Notes: generated by a model from the letters alone, not told the origin. A DNA stretch of 64,000 bases from Pelosinus sp. (GCA_021372375.1 JAJFUN010000198.1:19779-83778); one strand, 5' to 3'. Positions 27,407 to 35,863 are shown, counted from the first letter of the stretch. Numbers and translations: made by a program.

Positions 27407-28564
27407 TTAAATAGTGACTTCTGAGACATCAATTTCGCCAGACATAAGTTTGGGAAGCAGTGTGTCGCGAAGTTCGGCCAAACGTAGATTCTCCTTTGCA
27501 TTAAGAAGCACAGCTTCATATATCGGAGCCACTGCGGTTTCGAATGCTGCAACTCGTTTATCATCAGGAATTAAAACCGTCTCGCTTTCAAAATCCCGGG
27601 TAACAATGGCATCAAATACAGCTCCATTTGCTTTGTTTTTTAGAGATTTTATTGCTGAAAGCGTAATATGATAAGCTGAATAATTTCCCAGGATGCCGTT
27701 GGGCGCGAGAGCATAGCACGATTGGTTCATCGCCATTTGTACTCCAGCCAAGCTGACTTTTCCTACTGTGCCGCGAGCTGTTACAAAAATCGTATTTGCT
27801 GGATACAGCCTACTATTGCAGTTGGCCAGGCCTATTTCAGTAATTGTTTTCTCCGTTATCAATGCGTAAGGTGTACCGACATCTTTAGGAGTAAAAAATG
27901 GTATCGGGCCATTCCAATAATCAGGATTTCCCGTTTTGGGAGTGCCGCCACCAAGAACTTGCATTACTTCAGTAAAGGGAACAGCCCTGTCAGCATCCTC
28001 AAAATTGAAATCAAAAAGTGCTTGTGCTTGCTGCTGTAAATGATGATTTATCTTCGTATTGTTGGCGATTTTATCATCAAACGCCCGAAGAGTTCTTCCA
28101 ATCTCTACCTGCTTTGGAAGCGGTGGAACATAGAACTCTGTATTGTCCAAGACACCCTGCTGTACCCGTTGGCGCCCAGAACTACCGACCATTGACTTTA
28201 TTGCCTTGTCCCGAAGTAGCGGACTCATCGACAGATAGTAGATGAAGTCTTTGTCGCTGATACCGGGTTTTGCCCGAAGCACGATAAACTCAGTAGAGCC
28301 AAAGCCGACCTCATCGTCATCAAGGATGCTAACCTGCGCAGTCTTACCGTTTTCAAGGCACGGCGTGATACGTGCCATCAACGTATCGCCGTTTCGGAAT
28401 TTCGAGCCGCCGTTGAAAGGAGCAACCTCAAATCCGAGTATATCACGGGTGAAAGGCTGCAACCATTCCATTGCCACCTTTTTCGCTATTTTGTTTCTCG
28501 GCAAACCTTCACTCGGATTAAAATCTATGAACTCTGTGGCTCTGACAAGCGTCCAATCGTTCAT
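27407..28564 (-). CDS. hsdS: type I restriction specificity subunit HsdS (unit 1, ON configuration)
   Basis: 385 aa with two target-recognition domains. TRD1 spans about residues 1-150, followed by the conserved helix DDKIANNTKINHHL; TRD2 begins with the half-domain LGGGTPKTGNPDYW and ends with the second conserved helix ENLRLAELRDTLLPKLMSGE. Inversion site B encodes KINHHL at the central helix and site A follows the stop codon, so the C-terminal half (27402-28036) can be flipped. ATG 28564 is favoured, with AGGAGG eight bases upstream; ATG 28570 is closer. It begins seven bases after the recombinase stop. Confidence 0.92.
   Translation of the reverse strand: MNDWTLVRATEFIDFNPSEGLPRNKIAKKVAMEWLQPFTRDILGFEVAPFNGGSKFRNGDTLMARITPCLENGKTAQVSILDDDEVGFGSTEFIVLRAKPGISDKDFIYYLSMSPLLRDKAIKSMVGSSGRQRVQQGVLDNTEFYVPPLPKQVEIGRTLRAFDDKIANNTKINHHLQQQAQALFDFNFEDADRAVPFTEVMQVLGGGTPKTGNPDYWNGPIPFFTPKDVGTPYALITEKTITEIGLANCNSRLYPANTIFVTARGTVGKVSLAGVQMAMNQSCYALAPNGILGNYSAYHITLSAIKSLKNKANGAVFDAIVTRDFESETVLIPDDKRVAAFETAVAPIYEAVLLNAKENLRLAELRDTLLPKLMSGEIDVSEVTI
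28037..28050 (-). repeat. HsdS inversion site B
   Basis: TAAATCATCATTTA on the minus strand within hsdS, encoding the NHHL of the central helix. It is inverted relative to sites A and C and direct relative to site D. Confidence 0.8.
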
Positions 28565-28576
28565 CTGCATCGCCTC

Positions 28577-29569
28577 CTAACTAATGAATTTCCTATGCGA
28601 ATTTTTAACATTTGTCTGATTGACCATCGCGTAGTGCATGGTCGTATCTATCTTTACATGACCAAGTAATCTCTGTACTTGCTCAATGGGCATTCCTTTA
28701 TCTATTGCTCTCGTGGCGAGAGTACGCCGAAACTTATGCGGGTGCACCTTTTGCATATCCGCCCGCCTGCCGATTTCACGCAGCCGCGTTTCCACACCGC
28801 CTATCAAGAGCCGCTCGTATGGCAGGGTTAGCGATACGAAAAGCGCAGAGTTGGTATCACTCCTGCTGCCAAGATAGTTCAGCAGATGGATTTTAGCTCG
28901 AGCGTCGAAGTAAACTACCCGCTCGCTGCCACCTTTACCTAACACCACGCACTCCCGTTCGTGGAAGTTCACGTCCTCACGGTTGAGATTCGTGAGTTCG
29001 CCGACACGCATTCCCGTTGACGCGAGCAGGTCGACCATCGCAAGGTCACGGATTTCCTCGCAAGCATCGCGGAGCAGTTCCAAGCTCTCGTCGCTGAAGG
29101 TTTCCTTAATTGGCTTATCTGTTTTCACTTTATGGATTCGGCGCACGGGGCTTTTCAGGATATAGTCCTCGTCCTCAAGCCATCCGAAAAAACTACTGAA
29201 TATGCGCCGCATATTATCAATGGTTACCTTGCTGGATTTTCGATCTTTCTGGTAGCCTGCCAGATAGCCACGCAAGTCGTCCGTGCTGATTTCCCGCACA
29301 GGCTTATCCACGCCGCCAAGCATCTGACAGACGGTAGAGCCGTAGTATTTCAGCGACTTCTCGCTGCAGCCTTCTATTCGTTTCGCGGCAATGAACACGT
29401 CCAGCAAGCCTCCATTCTCTTTGATTTTCTCCAGTGGGGAAGCCTGTTTTTGTGTTATCTCCACCCCGTGTAGGACGTTTGTCAGAACCCACCTAAGTTC
29501 CTCCAGTTGCGCCGAGTTAAGCATCGACGCCATGCTCGCCTGAATCTGAGTGATGAGTTTATCCTTCAT
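28577..29569 (-). CDS. tyrosine recombinase, probable HsdS invertase
   Basis: 330 aa. An N-terminal SAM-like core-binding domain (about 55-140) is followed by the catalytic domain with all residues present: Arg in GMRVGELTNL, Lys in GKGGSERVV, HKFRR (His-x2-Arg), LGH and Tyr in MHYAMV. It resembles XerC/D-like invertases that shuffle hsdS genes in Bacteroides and Streptococcus (PsrA/CreX type). It lies inside the hsd locus between the two S units, and four copies of a 14-bp site surround it. AGGAGGA precedes the ATG. Use in element integration is unlikely, because it is 7 kb from the tRNA and coupled to hsdS. Confidence 0.85.
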   Translation of the reverse strand: MKDKLITQIQASMASMLNSAQLEELRWVLTNVLHGVEITQKQASPLEKIKENGGLLDVFIAAKRIEGCSEKSLKYYGSTVCQMLGGVDKPVREISTDDLRGYLAGYQKDRKSSKVTIDNMRRIFSSFFGWLEDEDYILKSPVRRIHKVKTDKPIKETFSDESLELLRDACEEIRDLAMVDLLASTGMRVGELTNLNREDVNFHERECVVLGKGGSERVVYFDARAKIHLLNYLGSRSDTNSALFVSLTLPYERLLIGGVETRLREIGRRADMQKVHPHKFRRTLATRAIDKGMPIEQVQRLLGHVKIDTTMHYAMVNQTNVKNSHRKFIS

Positions 29570-29605
29570 AGTTCCTCCTACCTTTCTAAATAAATAGGTT
29601 TATTA

Positions 29606-30298
29606 TTGGCAGTAGGAGCGGTAAATCATCATTTAGAGCAGATGTTGCAGGCCATATTTAAGTCGTGGTTCGTGGACTTCGAGCCGTTTGGCAGGGAAAT
29701 GCCTGATGATTGGCGGGAAGGCACACTCTCAGACATTGCGACCGATATCGTCTGCGGAAAGACACCGTCCACCAAGGTTGCGGAGTATTTCGATGACGAC
29801 ATACCGTTTATCACCATCCCGGATATGCACGGTCGGACATACGTTACAACAACAGAACGCTCATTGTCTTTGGCAGGGGCGGCTTCGCAGTCAAGCAAAA
29901 CTGTCCCTGCCGACAGCGTTTGCGTTAGCTGTATAGCAACTGCTGGCTTAGTTGTTCTGACTTCAAAGCCGAGCCAGACCAACCAACAAATCAACACGAT
30001 TGTGTGCAAGAGCGAAATAAGTCCTTTCTATGTCTACCTTACGATGGTCGGGATGGCTGACCACATAAGGATGTTGGGTTCAAGTGGTAGTGCTACTAAC
30101 AATCTGAACAAGGGTCAGTTCTCGAAGATTGAAATCCTTATTCCCTCAATAGGCGTACTTGATGAATTCTCATCGCTTATTACGCCTGTCTTTGAGGAGA
30201 TAAAGCGTAATCAACAAGAATCTGAACGCCTTGCCGAAATGCGTGACACTCTTTTACCCCGCCTGATGTCTGGAGATTTGTCAGTCCCAGATATCTAA
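29606..30298 (+). CDS. silent C-terminal HsdS half (unit 2, OFF orientation)
   Basis: An open frame of about 225 codons on the plus strand, opposite to all hsd genes. It starts at NHHLEQMLQAIFKSWFVDFE, contains one TRD beginning ATDIVCGKTPSTKVAEYF, and ends with the HsdS helix ESERLAEMRDTLLPRLMSG. There is no ribosome site at its start, and it lacks TRD1, so it is a storage cassette rather than an expressed gene. Inversion between sites C (29622) and D (30304) would join it in frame to the N-terminal half at 30295-30849 and restore a full HsdS. Confidence 0.85.
   Translation: MAVGAVNHHLEQMLQAIFKSWFVDFEPFGREMPDDWREGTLSDIATDIVCGKTPSTKVAEYFDDDIPFITIPDMHGRTYVTTTERSLSLAGAASQSSKTVPADSVCVSCIATAGLVVLTSKPSQTNQQINTIVCKSEISPFYVYLTMVGMADHIRMLGSSGSATNNLNKGQFSKIEILIPSIGVLDEFSSLITPVFEEIKRNQQESERLAEMRDTLLPRLMSGDLSVPDI
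29622..29635 (+). repeat. HsdS inversion site C
   Basis: TAAATCATCATTTA in plus orientation at the beginning of the silent half-cassette. Confidence 0.78.
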
Positions 30299-30849
30299 GC
30301 CGCTAAATGATGATTTATCTTTGAGTTGTTCTCTATTTTATCATCAAGTGCTCCAAGGGCTTCCGCTATCGCCCGTTGTTCCTCAATGCTCGGATATGTT
30401 ATCGGCACTTCAGAGAGCAGCCGGGTATTGATGGAGGGCATCGTAGCACCGACTGCAATATTCCGCACGAAATCCTTTGTTGATTCTAAGATGAAGAAGT
30501 AATAAAGATACTTATGGTAGATTTCTGCTGGGTCGCTCGGTCTGACACGCAAACAACGACCGGAAAACATCCACCCGTCCTCGTCCTCGCTTACCCAAGA
30601 ACATCTATCAACTGACCCAACTCGACTAAAAACCAAATCGCCGTATTGGAGCGTATACTTCGAAAGTCTGTCTTTATCAGCTTCCGAAACGCACGGTAAA
30701 TTCTGGCGGGTCATTTTTCGCTCACCAAGATGCTCTACGGTGACAATAGGCGTTCCGTCAAGAACATAGTCCTTGTTGTGAAGCTGACTTCCGAATGGTC
30801 CCGTTTGAACCGAGGCTATATCGCCGATGGTTGCTGTTTTAAATGTCAT
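30295..30849 (-). CDS. hsdS: N-terminal HsdS half (unit 2), truncated at the inversion site
   Basis: 184 aa with one TRD (GDIASVQTGPFGSQLHNKDY) and the conserved helix GALDDKIENNSKINHHL, then Ala-Ala-stop. It ends exactly at site D, where a normal HsdS would continue into its second TRD; it overlaps the stop of the oppositely oriented cassette by four bases. Its ATG overlaps the last 11 bp of hsdM, so translation is coupled. In this orientation it makes a half subunit, which may be inactive or dimerise. Flipping the neighbouring cassette would make it full length. Confidence 0.88.
   Translation of the reverse strand: MTFKTATIGDIASVQTGPFGSQLHNKDYVLDGTPIVTVEHLGERKMTRQNLPCVSEADKDRLSKYTLQYGDLVFSRVGSVDRCSWVSEDEDGWMFSGRCLRVRPSDPAEIYHKYLYYFFILESTKDFVRNIAVGATMPSINTRLLSEVPITYPSIEEQRAIAEALGALDDKIENNSKINHHLAA
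30304..30317 (-). repeat. HsdS inversion site D
   Basis: TAAATCATCATTTA on the minus strand at the truncation point of the unit 2 N-half. With the adjoining GCGGCTTA it is an inverted 22-bp copy of site A. Confidence 0.8.
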
Positions 30850-32380
30850 ACCCAATCGCCCCCAGCCTTTTGCGAATTTCGTCCTCCAGTTCGTGCGATC
30901 GTTTGAACATTTCCGAAAGTTCGCCCGTCAGCCGCGCCATTTTTTTCTCAAAGGGTTCTCCATCGTCCTCCTGCTCCTCAATTCCGACGTATCTCCCCGG
31001 AGTTAGAATGTAATCTTGCTTGGCGATGTCCTCCGTGGTTACGGCGGCGCAGTAGCCCTTCACGTGCTCAAGCGTTCCTTCATCGAACGCCTCGAAAGTT
31101 GTGGCAATTCTGGAGATATCCTCTGCAGTCATCTCGCGCAGGCGGCGATTGACCATCGGTCCCATCTTGCGGGCATCGATGAACAAAGTCTTGCCTTTCT
31201 GCTTTTTGTTGCGACTGATGAACCACAGCGAAACAGGAATCTGCGTGGTGTAGAATAGCTGCGTAGGCATGGCTATGATGCCCTCAACGAGATCGTCTTC
31301 CACAATCTTGCGCCTAATATCGCCCTCACCACCGCTCTGAGATGAAAGAGATCCATTTGCAAGTACCATACCGAGTCTTCCGTTTGGGGAAAGATGGTAA
31401 ATCATATGTTGAAGCCATGCAAAGTTGGCATTGCCGGAAGGGGGCAACCCATACTTCCAGCGTGGATCGTCATTTAGCGAGCCGTCGTTCCAGTCCGAGA
31501 GATTGAATGGCGGATTAGCAAGGACGAAGTCCGCCTTTAGCGTCTTGTGTAAATCGTTGTGGAAAGTGTCAGCGTTGTATCCGCCAAGATCGCCTTCTAT
31601 GCCGTGTATGGCAAGGTTCATAAGTGCCATCTTGCGCGTTGTTGGGTTAGCATCCTGCCCAAAGACAGACAAATTATTGATATTTCCTGAATGGTGACTT
31701 ACGAAGTCGGCTGACTGAACGAACATCCCACCAGATCCGCAGCATGGATCGTACACTCTTCCGTTAAATGGTTGCAATACCTCAACAAGTGTCCGCACAA
31801 CGCATGAAGGTGTGAAAAATTCACCGGCTCGCTTGCCTTCCAACTCTGCAAACTTAGAAAGGCAGTATTCATAAGTTCGGCCAAGGATATCTGTGTCACT
31901 TGCATGTTCGATCATTTTGATATTTGTGAACAGATCAACTACATTGCCGAGCCGCCGCTTGTCCAATTCGCTACGAGCGTAATTCTTCGGCAGAATATCC
32001 TTCAACCGTTTGTTTTCTTTTTCAATAGCGCGCATCGCTCGATCAATTATCCCACCAACATCATAGTATTCTTCTCTTCCGTTCTCATCTGCAATTTTTC
32101 CTGTTTTGTGTGCCCATTCAGCAATCACACTCCAACGTGCTATTGGGGGCACATAAAAAATGCTAACCTCAGCATAAGCATCTTTATCCTCCACATCGTC
32201 ATCATCTTCGAGAAGTTCCTGATACCTCGCTTCGAACTTATCTGAGATATATTTTAGAAAAATTAGCCCCAGCACAACGTGCTTGTATTCTGCAGCGTCC
32301 ATGTTGCCGCGCAGAATGTCCGCGGCTGCCCAGATTTGCTGTTCAAAACCGATGGACGCTGTGTTATTACCATTAGCCAT
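30839..32380 (-). CDS. hsdM: type I DNA methyltransferase subunit HsdM
   Basis: 513-aa N6-adenine methyltransferase. The HsdM N-terminal helical domain (FEQQIWAAADILRGNMDAAEYK) precedes the SAM-binding motif DPCCGSGGMF and the catalytic NPPFNLSDW. The ATG at 32380 has AGGAGG eight bases upstream; twelve upstream codons are not part of the family. It is the first gene of the hsd locus and overlaps the truncated hsdS N-half. With a full HsdS it modifies host DNA and supplies protection from HsdR. Confidence 0.95.
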   Translation of the reverse strand: MANGNNTASIGFEQQIWAAADILRGNMDAAEYKHVVLGLIFLKYISDKFEARYQELLEDDDDVEDKDAYAEVSIFYVPPIARWSVIAEWAHKTGKIADENGREEYYDVGGIIDRAMRAIEKENKRLKDILPKNYARSELDKRRLGNVVDLFTNIKMIEHASDTDILGRTYEYCLSKFAELEGKRAGEFFTPSCVVRTLVEVLQPFNGRVYDPCCGSGGMFVQSADFVSHHSGNINNLSVFGQDANPTTRKMALMNLAIHGIEGDLGGYNADTFHNDLHKTLKADFVLANPPFNLSDWNDGSLNDDPRWKYGLPPSGNANFAWLQHMIYHLSPNGRLGMVLANGSLSSQSGGEGDIRRKIVEDDLVEGIIAMPTQLFYTTQIPVSLWFISRNKKQKGKTLFIDARKMGPMVNRRLREMTAEDISRIATTFEAFDEGTLEHVKGYCAAVTTEDIAKQDYILTPGRYVGIEEQEDDGEPFEKKMARLTGELSEMFKRSHELEDEIRKRLGAIGYDI

Positions 32381-32554
32381 TAATTGCTTCCTCCTATTTT
32401 TGCATGATTTTTGCAATTAAATATTGCATCGCCTACGTTTTCTCGCTTAGTAGCTTTTTCCCATGAAACTACATCTAAGTATTATTTATTTCACTTTTAT
32501 TACATAAGTCCTGCCTTTTTCCATTTATACTTGATTACTTTACTATTATTAATT

Positions 32555-32728
32555 TCATCTAACAAAACGACTTAATATAAATTTGATAACCATTAATACT
32601 AGTACTATAGGAATTAATATATCGACAATATGCTGTAATTGACTGCCCGTATCTCTACGATCAACATAATATAATGCAAAACAAATTAATGAAAATATAT
32701 CGCTAGGAATTTTCTTAAACCATTTCAT
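32555..32728 (-). CDS. small single-span membrane protein, 57 aa
   Basis: A short open frame with ATG 32728 and GGGAGG eight bases upstream, ending in TGA at 32555. The N-terminal half is amphipathic with basic residues (MKWFKKIPSDIF, YYVDRRDTG) and the C-terminal half is a hydrophobic span (HIVDILIPIVLVLMVIKFIL). It lies between the exonuclease gene and hsdM. Small membrane proteins in defence islands can be effectors, but no family is recognised and function is unknown. Confidence 0.5.
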   Translation of the reverse strand: MKWFKKIPSDIFSLICFALYYVDRRDTGSQLQHIVDILIPIVLVLMVIKFILSRFVR

Positions 32729-32826
32729 ACTTTTATGCCTCCCATCCGTCTGGTTGCTCTAATGATTGATTATATGAGCAAGCAAAATATACTTCGAAAC
32801 TAATAAACCAACCATTTTTACCTCCG

Positions 32827-33825
32827 CTAATTTATATGAATTAATTTGTTTAAGCTGCTTGCTAAAATATCCCGAAGCGGTAAACTAAGTCCTATCGTTT
32901 CGTCCTTTTTAATAGACCTTGTAATTTTTCTACTATCCCTGTAAGCGTTAATTAAAATTTTCTTATTTATTACGTACTCTGATTCATTTAAGCATTCAAA
33001 CTCTTTAGTATACGCTATACGTTCAGATACTTGGTCAATAGTTGCCTTAACATAACAAGACAACTTAGTTCCACAGCAGCTACAAATGCATATATTCCAA
33101 AAACGCTTGCCGGAATCAATCCATTTATGCAGCCTTTTCACATACCTTCCGCAATGAGGACAGTTAAAAGCAAACCTTCTATGATTTAGCCGTACGTCAT
33201 TTATCTTCAAAATATCACCCTCACAATATTTCTTTAATTTTATCGCCGAGGTTGATACATTCAGCGTATAGGAACTAATCCGTTTTTCTTCAAAGTTTTC
33301 GCGCATTATTTGCCCTAATAGCCGGGCATCCCCCATAGCAGTATGTAAATACTCTTCTTGAACATCAATATTCATTAATAGAGCCGCTTCCTTTAAGCCT
33401 ACGTGGTGGTGCCTGCGATCCATTACTAAGTATTCTTGTAGGTCGACATAGCGGCTTAACCATTTAAAATTATATTTATTGTAATAAAACCGGCAATTTT
33501 GTTTTAGCACTTCAATATCAGATTTTCCCCAAGTGCATATTACAAACTCCGTCCCCTTCAACCATGCCCTAAACATCGTAATAGCTTTAGAAAACAGCAC
33601 CCCTTGTTTCAGATCTTCCTTTCTTATTTTGGTTAACGCCTGAACCTCCGAGTGTAATTCAGGATAGATTTTGGGCTTAATAAGAACCGAAAAAGCATCT
33701 AAAATATTAAGATCTTCATCAAATTTAACTGCTCCGATTTCAATAATTTCATTAGGGCATCTATAACAGGGTGATTTGCTAGGTCTGTTCCATTCTAAAT
33801 CAAGCATTATATATGTACGTTCCAC
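32827..33825 (-). CDS. DEDDh 3'-5' exonuclease with C-terminal zinc-ribbon region
   Basis: 332 aa. The EXOIII/KapD-like nuclease covers about residues 5-190: Asp-Glu in MLDLEWNRPS, WGKSDIEVLKQN, and HTAMGDARLLGQIM supplying the His and last Asp. The C-terminal 140 residues contain two Cys pairs, CPHCGRYVK and CICSCCGTKL, forming a likely zinc ribbon, then a basic tail. The start is GTG 33825, with GGGGAG close upstream; the hydrophobic upstream frame would place the promoter inside the gene. Its promoter carries the 24-bp palindrome shared with the gene at 35007. In this island it may degrade foreign nucleic acid; that is inference. Confidence 0.75.
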   Translation of the reverse strand: MERTYIMLDLEWNRPSKSPCYRCPNEIIEIGAVKFDEDLNILDAFSVLIKPKIYPELHSEVQALTKIRKEDLKQGVLFSKAITMFRAWLKGTEFVICTWGKSDIEVLKQNCRFYYNKYNFKWLSRYVDLQEYLVMDRRHHHVGLKEAALLMNIDVQEEYLHTAMGDARLLGQIMRENFEEKRISSYTLNVSTSAIKLKKYCEGDILKINDVRLNHRRFAFNCPHCGRYVKRLHKWIDSGKRFWNICICSCCGTKLSCYVKATIDQVSERIAYTKEFECLNESEYVINKKILINAYRDSRKITRSIKKDETIGLSLPLRDILASSLNKLIHIN

Positions 33826-33863
33826 AAAGCTCCCCCCGACTCTATTTTCCTTAACCTGTCTAT

Positions 33864-33900
33864 AGAATAACAAAAAGCACTGACAGCATATTGTCAGTGC
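33864..33900 (-). promoter_or_regulatory. promoter with palindromic operator upstream of the exonuclease gene
   Basis: The palindrome GCACTGACA-N6-TGTCAGTGC (33877-33900) stands exactly seven bases upstream of a TATTCT -10 box (33864-33869), covering the -35 region. The same layout occurs at 35578-35614. Confidence 0.75.
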
Positions 33901-33946
33901 AAAAATTATTTTTCTATTTAGTTTCAAGTATGGTATTTATTACATT

Positions 33947-34936
33947 TTAGCAATAAACCTTTGCCATCTGCTCAACTTGTTCCTTCAAATATACTCTGAG
34001 TTCTTCTGGCTCCAGCACTTCTACTTCTGCTCCATATCCTAATATCCAGCGGCTGATTTCACGCCGGCCATTTACTGTGGCCTCAAAAATTATAGACCCG
34101 CTCTCACATTCTGTTATACGCTGCGACGGATGAAAAGTTTCAGTTCTAACCCACCGTGCAGCCTCCGGCAAAAACTTTAATTTCACATGAATTGGCTCGC
34201 CGCGCTCAATAAGCCAGCTGCCGCTAAAATACTCCTGTGCGGAAAAATCACTTGGTACAACAAATGGCTCTTTGGTTTCCGATACTTTTCTGATCCTATC
34301 CATCCGAAACATGAGCACCGCCTTACGCAAATGACAAAAAGCAACTAAATACCAGGCAGAGCCACGAAATGTAATGACATACGGATCAATCACTCTCTCT
34401 GTTTCAGACTCTCTGGTTTTGGTATAGTAACATATGTTAACCCTGCACTGTTTATCTATCGCCTTTTCTATGATATTGAACAATTGCTCTGAAACGTCCG
34501 TATGTTTTGCTGCAACTTTAATATCGACACTTCTGCAGGCCTTATCAACCTGGGATTGGCGATCATCCGGTAGACTGGCTAATATTTTTCCTTGTGCAAG
34601 ACGCAGTGAATTACCAAGCGGGTTATCATTTTTAGAGAAATCCTGTACACAAGCCAGTAGTGCTGTAGCCTCGTCAACCGTAAAGGTCAGTGGACGAAGA
34701 AATACTTTGTCCATAAAACGGTATCTTTTCATTTTATCATCAAAATAAATCGGCAGCCCGCTTTGATTTAATGCATCCAAGTCTCGGTAAATTGTGCGTT
34801 CACATACATTACACTCTGTTACTAAATCCTGAAGTTCAGCCCCATGTCTATGCTCAATTAGCGAAATGATTTTTAATAAACGCAGGAGTTTCTCTGAATT
34901 TGACACATTTACCACCCCCATGGTAAATTCACTCAA
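33947..34936 (-). CDS. WYL-domain transcriptional regulator
   Basis: About 329 aa. An N-terminal winged helix (LQDLVTECNVCERTIYRDLDALNQSGLPI), a WYL domain (ERVIDPYVITFRGSAWYLVAF, LMFRMDRI) and a WCX C-terminal domain. WYL regulators sense nucleic-acid ligands and often control phage-defence loci (BrxR, CapW). It lies between the exonuclease gene and the 176-aa unknown gene, both of which carry the same palindrome, so it is the nearest candidate regulator. The start is uncertain: TTG 34936 follows AGGAGG, ATG 34921 and GTG 34906 are in frame. Confidence 0.88.
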   Translation of the reverse strand: MSEFTMGVVNVSNSEKLLRLLKIISLIEHRHGAELQDLVTECNVCERTIYRDLDALNQSGLPIYFDDKMKRYRFMDKVFLRPLTFTVDEATALLACVQDFSKNDNPLGNSLRLAQGKILASLPDDRQSQVDKACRSVDIKVAAKHTDVSEQLFNIIEKAIDKQCRVNICYYTKTRESETERVIDPYVITFRGSAWYLVAFCHLRKAVLMFRMDRIRKVSETKEPFVVPSDFSAQEYFSGSWLIERGEPIHVKLKFLPEAARWVRTETFHPSQRITECESGSIIFEATVNGRREISRWILGYGAEVEVLEPEELRVYLKEQVEQMAKVYC

Positions 34937-34964
34937 ACCACCCTCACCTCCTGCAAGTTACATT

Positions 34965-35018
34965 TATTTAGAACAAATTTTATTATACTGATGCAATACC
35001 CCATATTTAGGACAAATT
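34965..35018 (-). promoter_or_regulatory. WYL gene promoter flanked by 15-bp direct repeats
   Basis: TATTTAGAACAAATT (34965) and TATTTAGGACAAATT (35004) differ at one base and are 39 bp apart. A minus-strand TATAAT (34982-34987) lies between them. The arrangement suggests autoregulation of the WYL gene through sites different from the palindrome of its neighbours. Confidence 0.5.
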
Positions 35019-35537
35019 ATACTCAACCATATCATCTTGCGAATGCACCATAACGTTATCAAGTGACAGCATGCCAAGTTGCCGATCGACTTCAGTTCCT
35101 GTGTCAGAATACGTAAATATTTCATGATTTAATATATAAAATAAAGCGAATACGACTTTTGTAAATTTCTTTTGGTTATGATACCCCTTTTTCCATCTGT
35201 TGGCATGCTTCAACTTAATTACAGGTTTTAAATAATCAAAAGTCCATTCTTCGTATTTGGTTTGGATGTTTACCAGTAAAGGGTAAAAGCGAAATTTAAA
35301 GTTAAACTTATGACAAAACGATGCGATTATTTCCATCCTAAGGCGGATTATTTCCGGTGCATCTTTATATACGTTTAATTTTTTCATTGGCTTTAGCTTC
35401 CGGTTTCTAACTTTCCATGCAATGGGCAGCCACTCCGCTTCAAAGCTGGGCTGATATTTGGTCATTTTTTCATCCAATAATAACATAAACGAATCATCGA
35501 TATGACTTTCAAAGCAAAAATCGCTTTGCTCATCCAT
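35007..35537 (-). CDS. island protein of unknown function, 176 aa
   Basis: Soluble, basic and aromatic-rich (MKKLNVYKDAPEIIRLRMEI, FCHKFNFKFRFYPLLVNIQ), with an acidic N-terminus and no recognised motif or membrane span. ATG 35537 follows GTGGAG at nine bases; the longer frame to 35603 is excluded because the -10 box lies within it. Its promoter has the palindrome and spacing found before the exonuclease gene, so the two are probably co-regulated. No function can be given. Confidence 0.65.
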   Translation of the reverse strand: MDEQSDFCFESHIDDSFMLLLDEKMTKYQPSFEAEWLPIAWKVRNRKLKPMKKLNVYKDAPEIIRLRMEIIASFCHKFNFKFRFYPLLVNIQTKYEEWTFDYLKPVIKLKHANRWKKGYHNQKKFTKVVFALFYILNHEIFTYSDTGTEVDRQLGMLSLDNVMVHSQDDMVEYNLS

Positions 35538-35577
35538 TAAACTCAACTCCACTTCGAAAATCTTAATATTTATTATG

Positions 35578-35614
35578 ATTATAGCAAAATGCACTGACAA
35601 CATATTGTCAGTGC
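35578..35614 (-). promoter_or_regulatory. promoter with palindromic operator upstream of the 176-aa gene
   Basis: TATAAT (35578-35583) is followed upstream, after seven bases, by GCACTGACA-N6-TGTCAGTGC (35591-35614), extended by one more pair on each side. Between this and the integrase remnant (35615-35863) I see nothing coding. Confidence 0.78.
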
Positions 35615-35863
35615 ACAGGCTGTAATCAGGAAGATTAATTTGTCTGTTTACTACGGTGCAGAATCAAGCATTCGCAACAACTTATTCCTCTTAGTAGCAA
35701 CCGTCTCGCTTTTTACTGCATCTGGCTCCTCTTTCACTGTTTTTACGTCATCCTTGATCTCCCAGAAAAAATTACTAATTAACTCATTCCGTCTTCAGCT
35801 CGTGAATTCCAAAGAGCCCATACTCTAACTTCACTTTCCTGCTCAATATTCCCTTTGTCCTAG

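Noticed and set aside
27343..27564. N-terminal extension of HsdR by 74 codons
   Set aside because: It overlaps hsdS out of frame, has no HsdR similarity, and a strong ribosome site marks the ATG at 27342.
28577..29569. Recombinase as the integrase that inserted the island
   Set aside because: It is far from the tRNA, is tightly coupled to hsdS, and four inversion sites explain its role; an integrase remnant sits at the tRNA.
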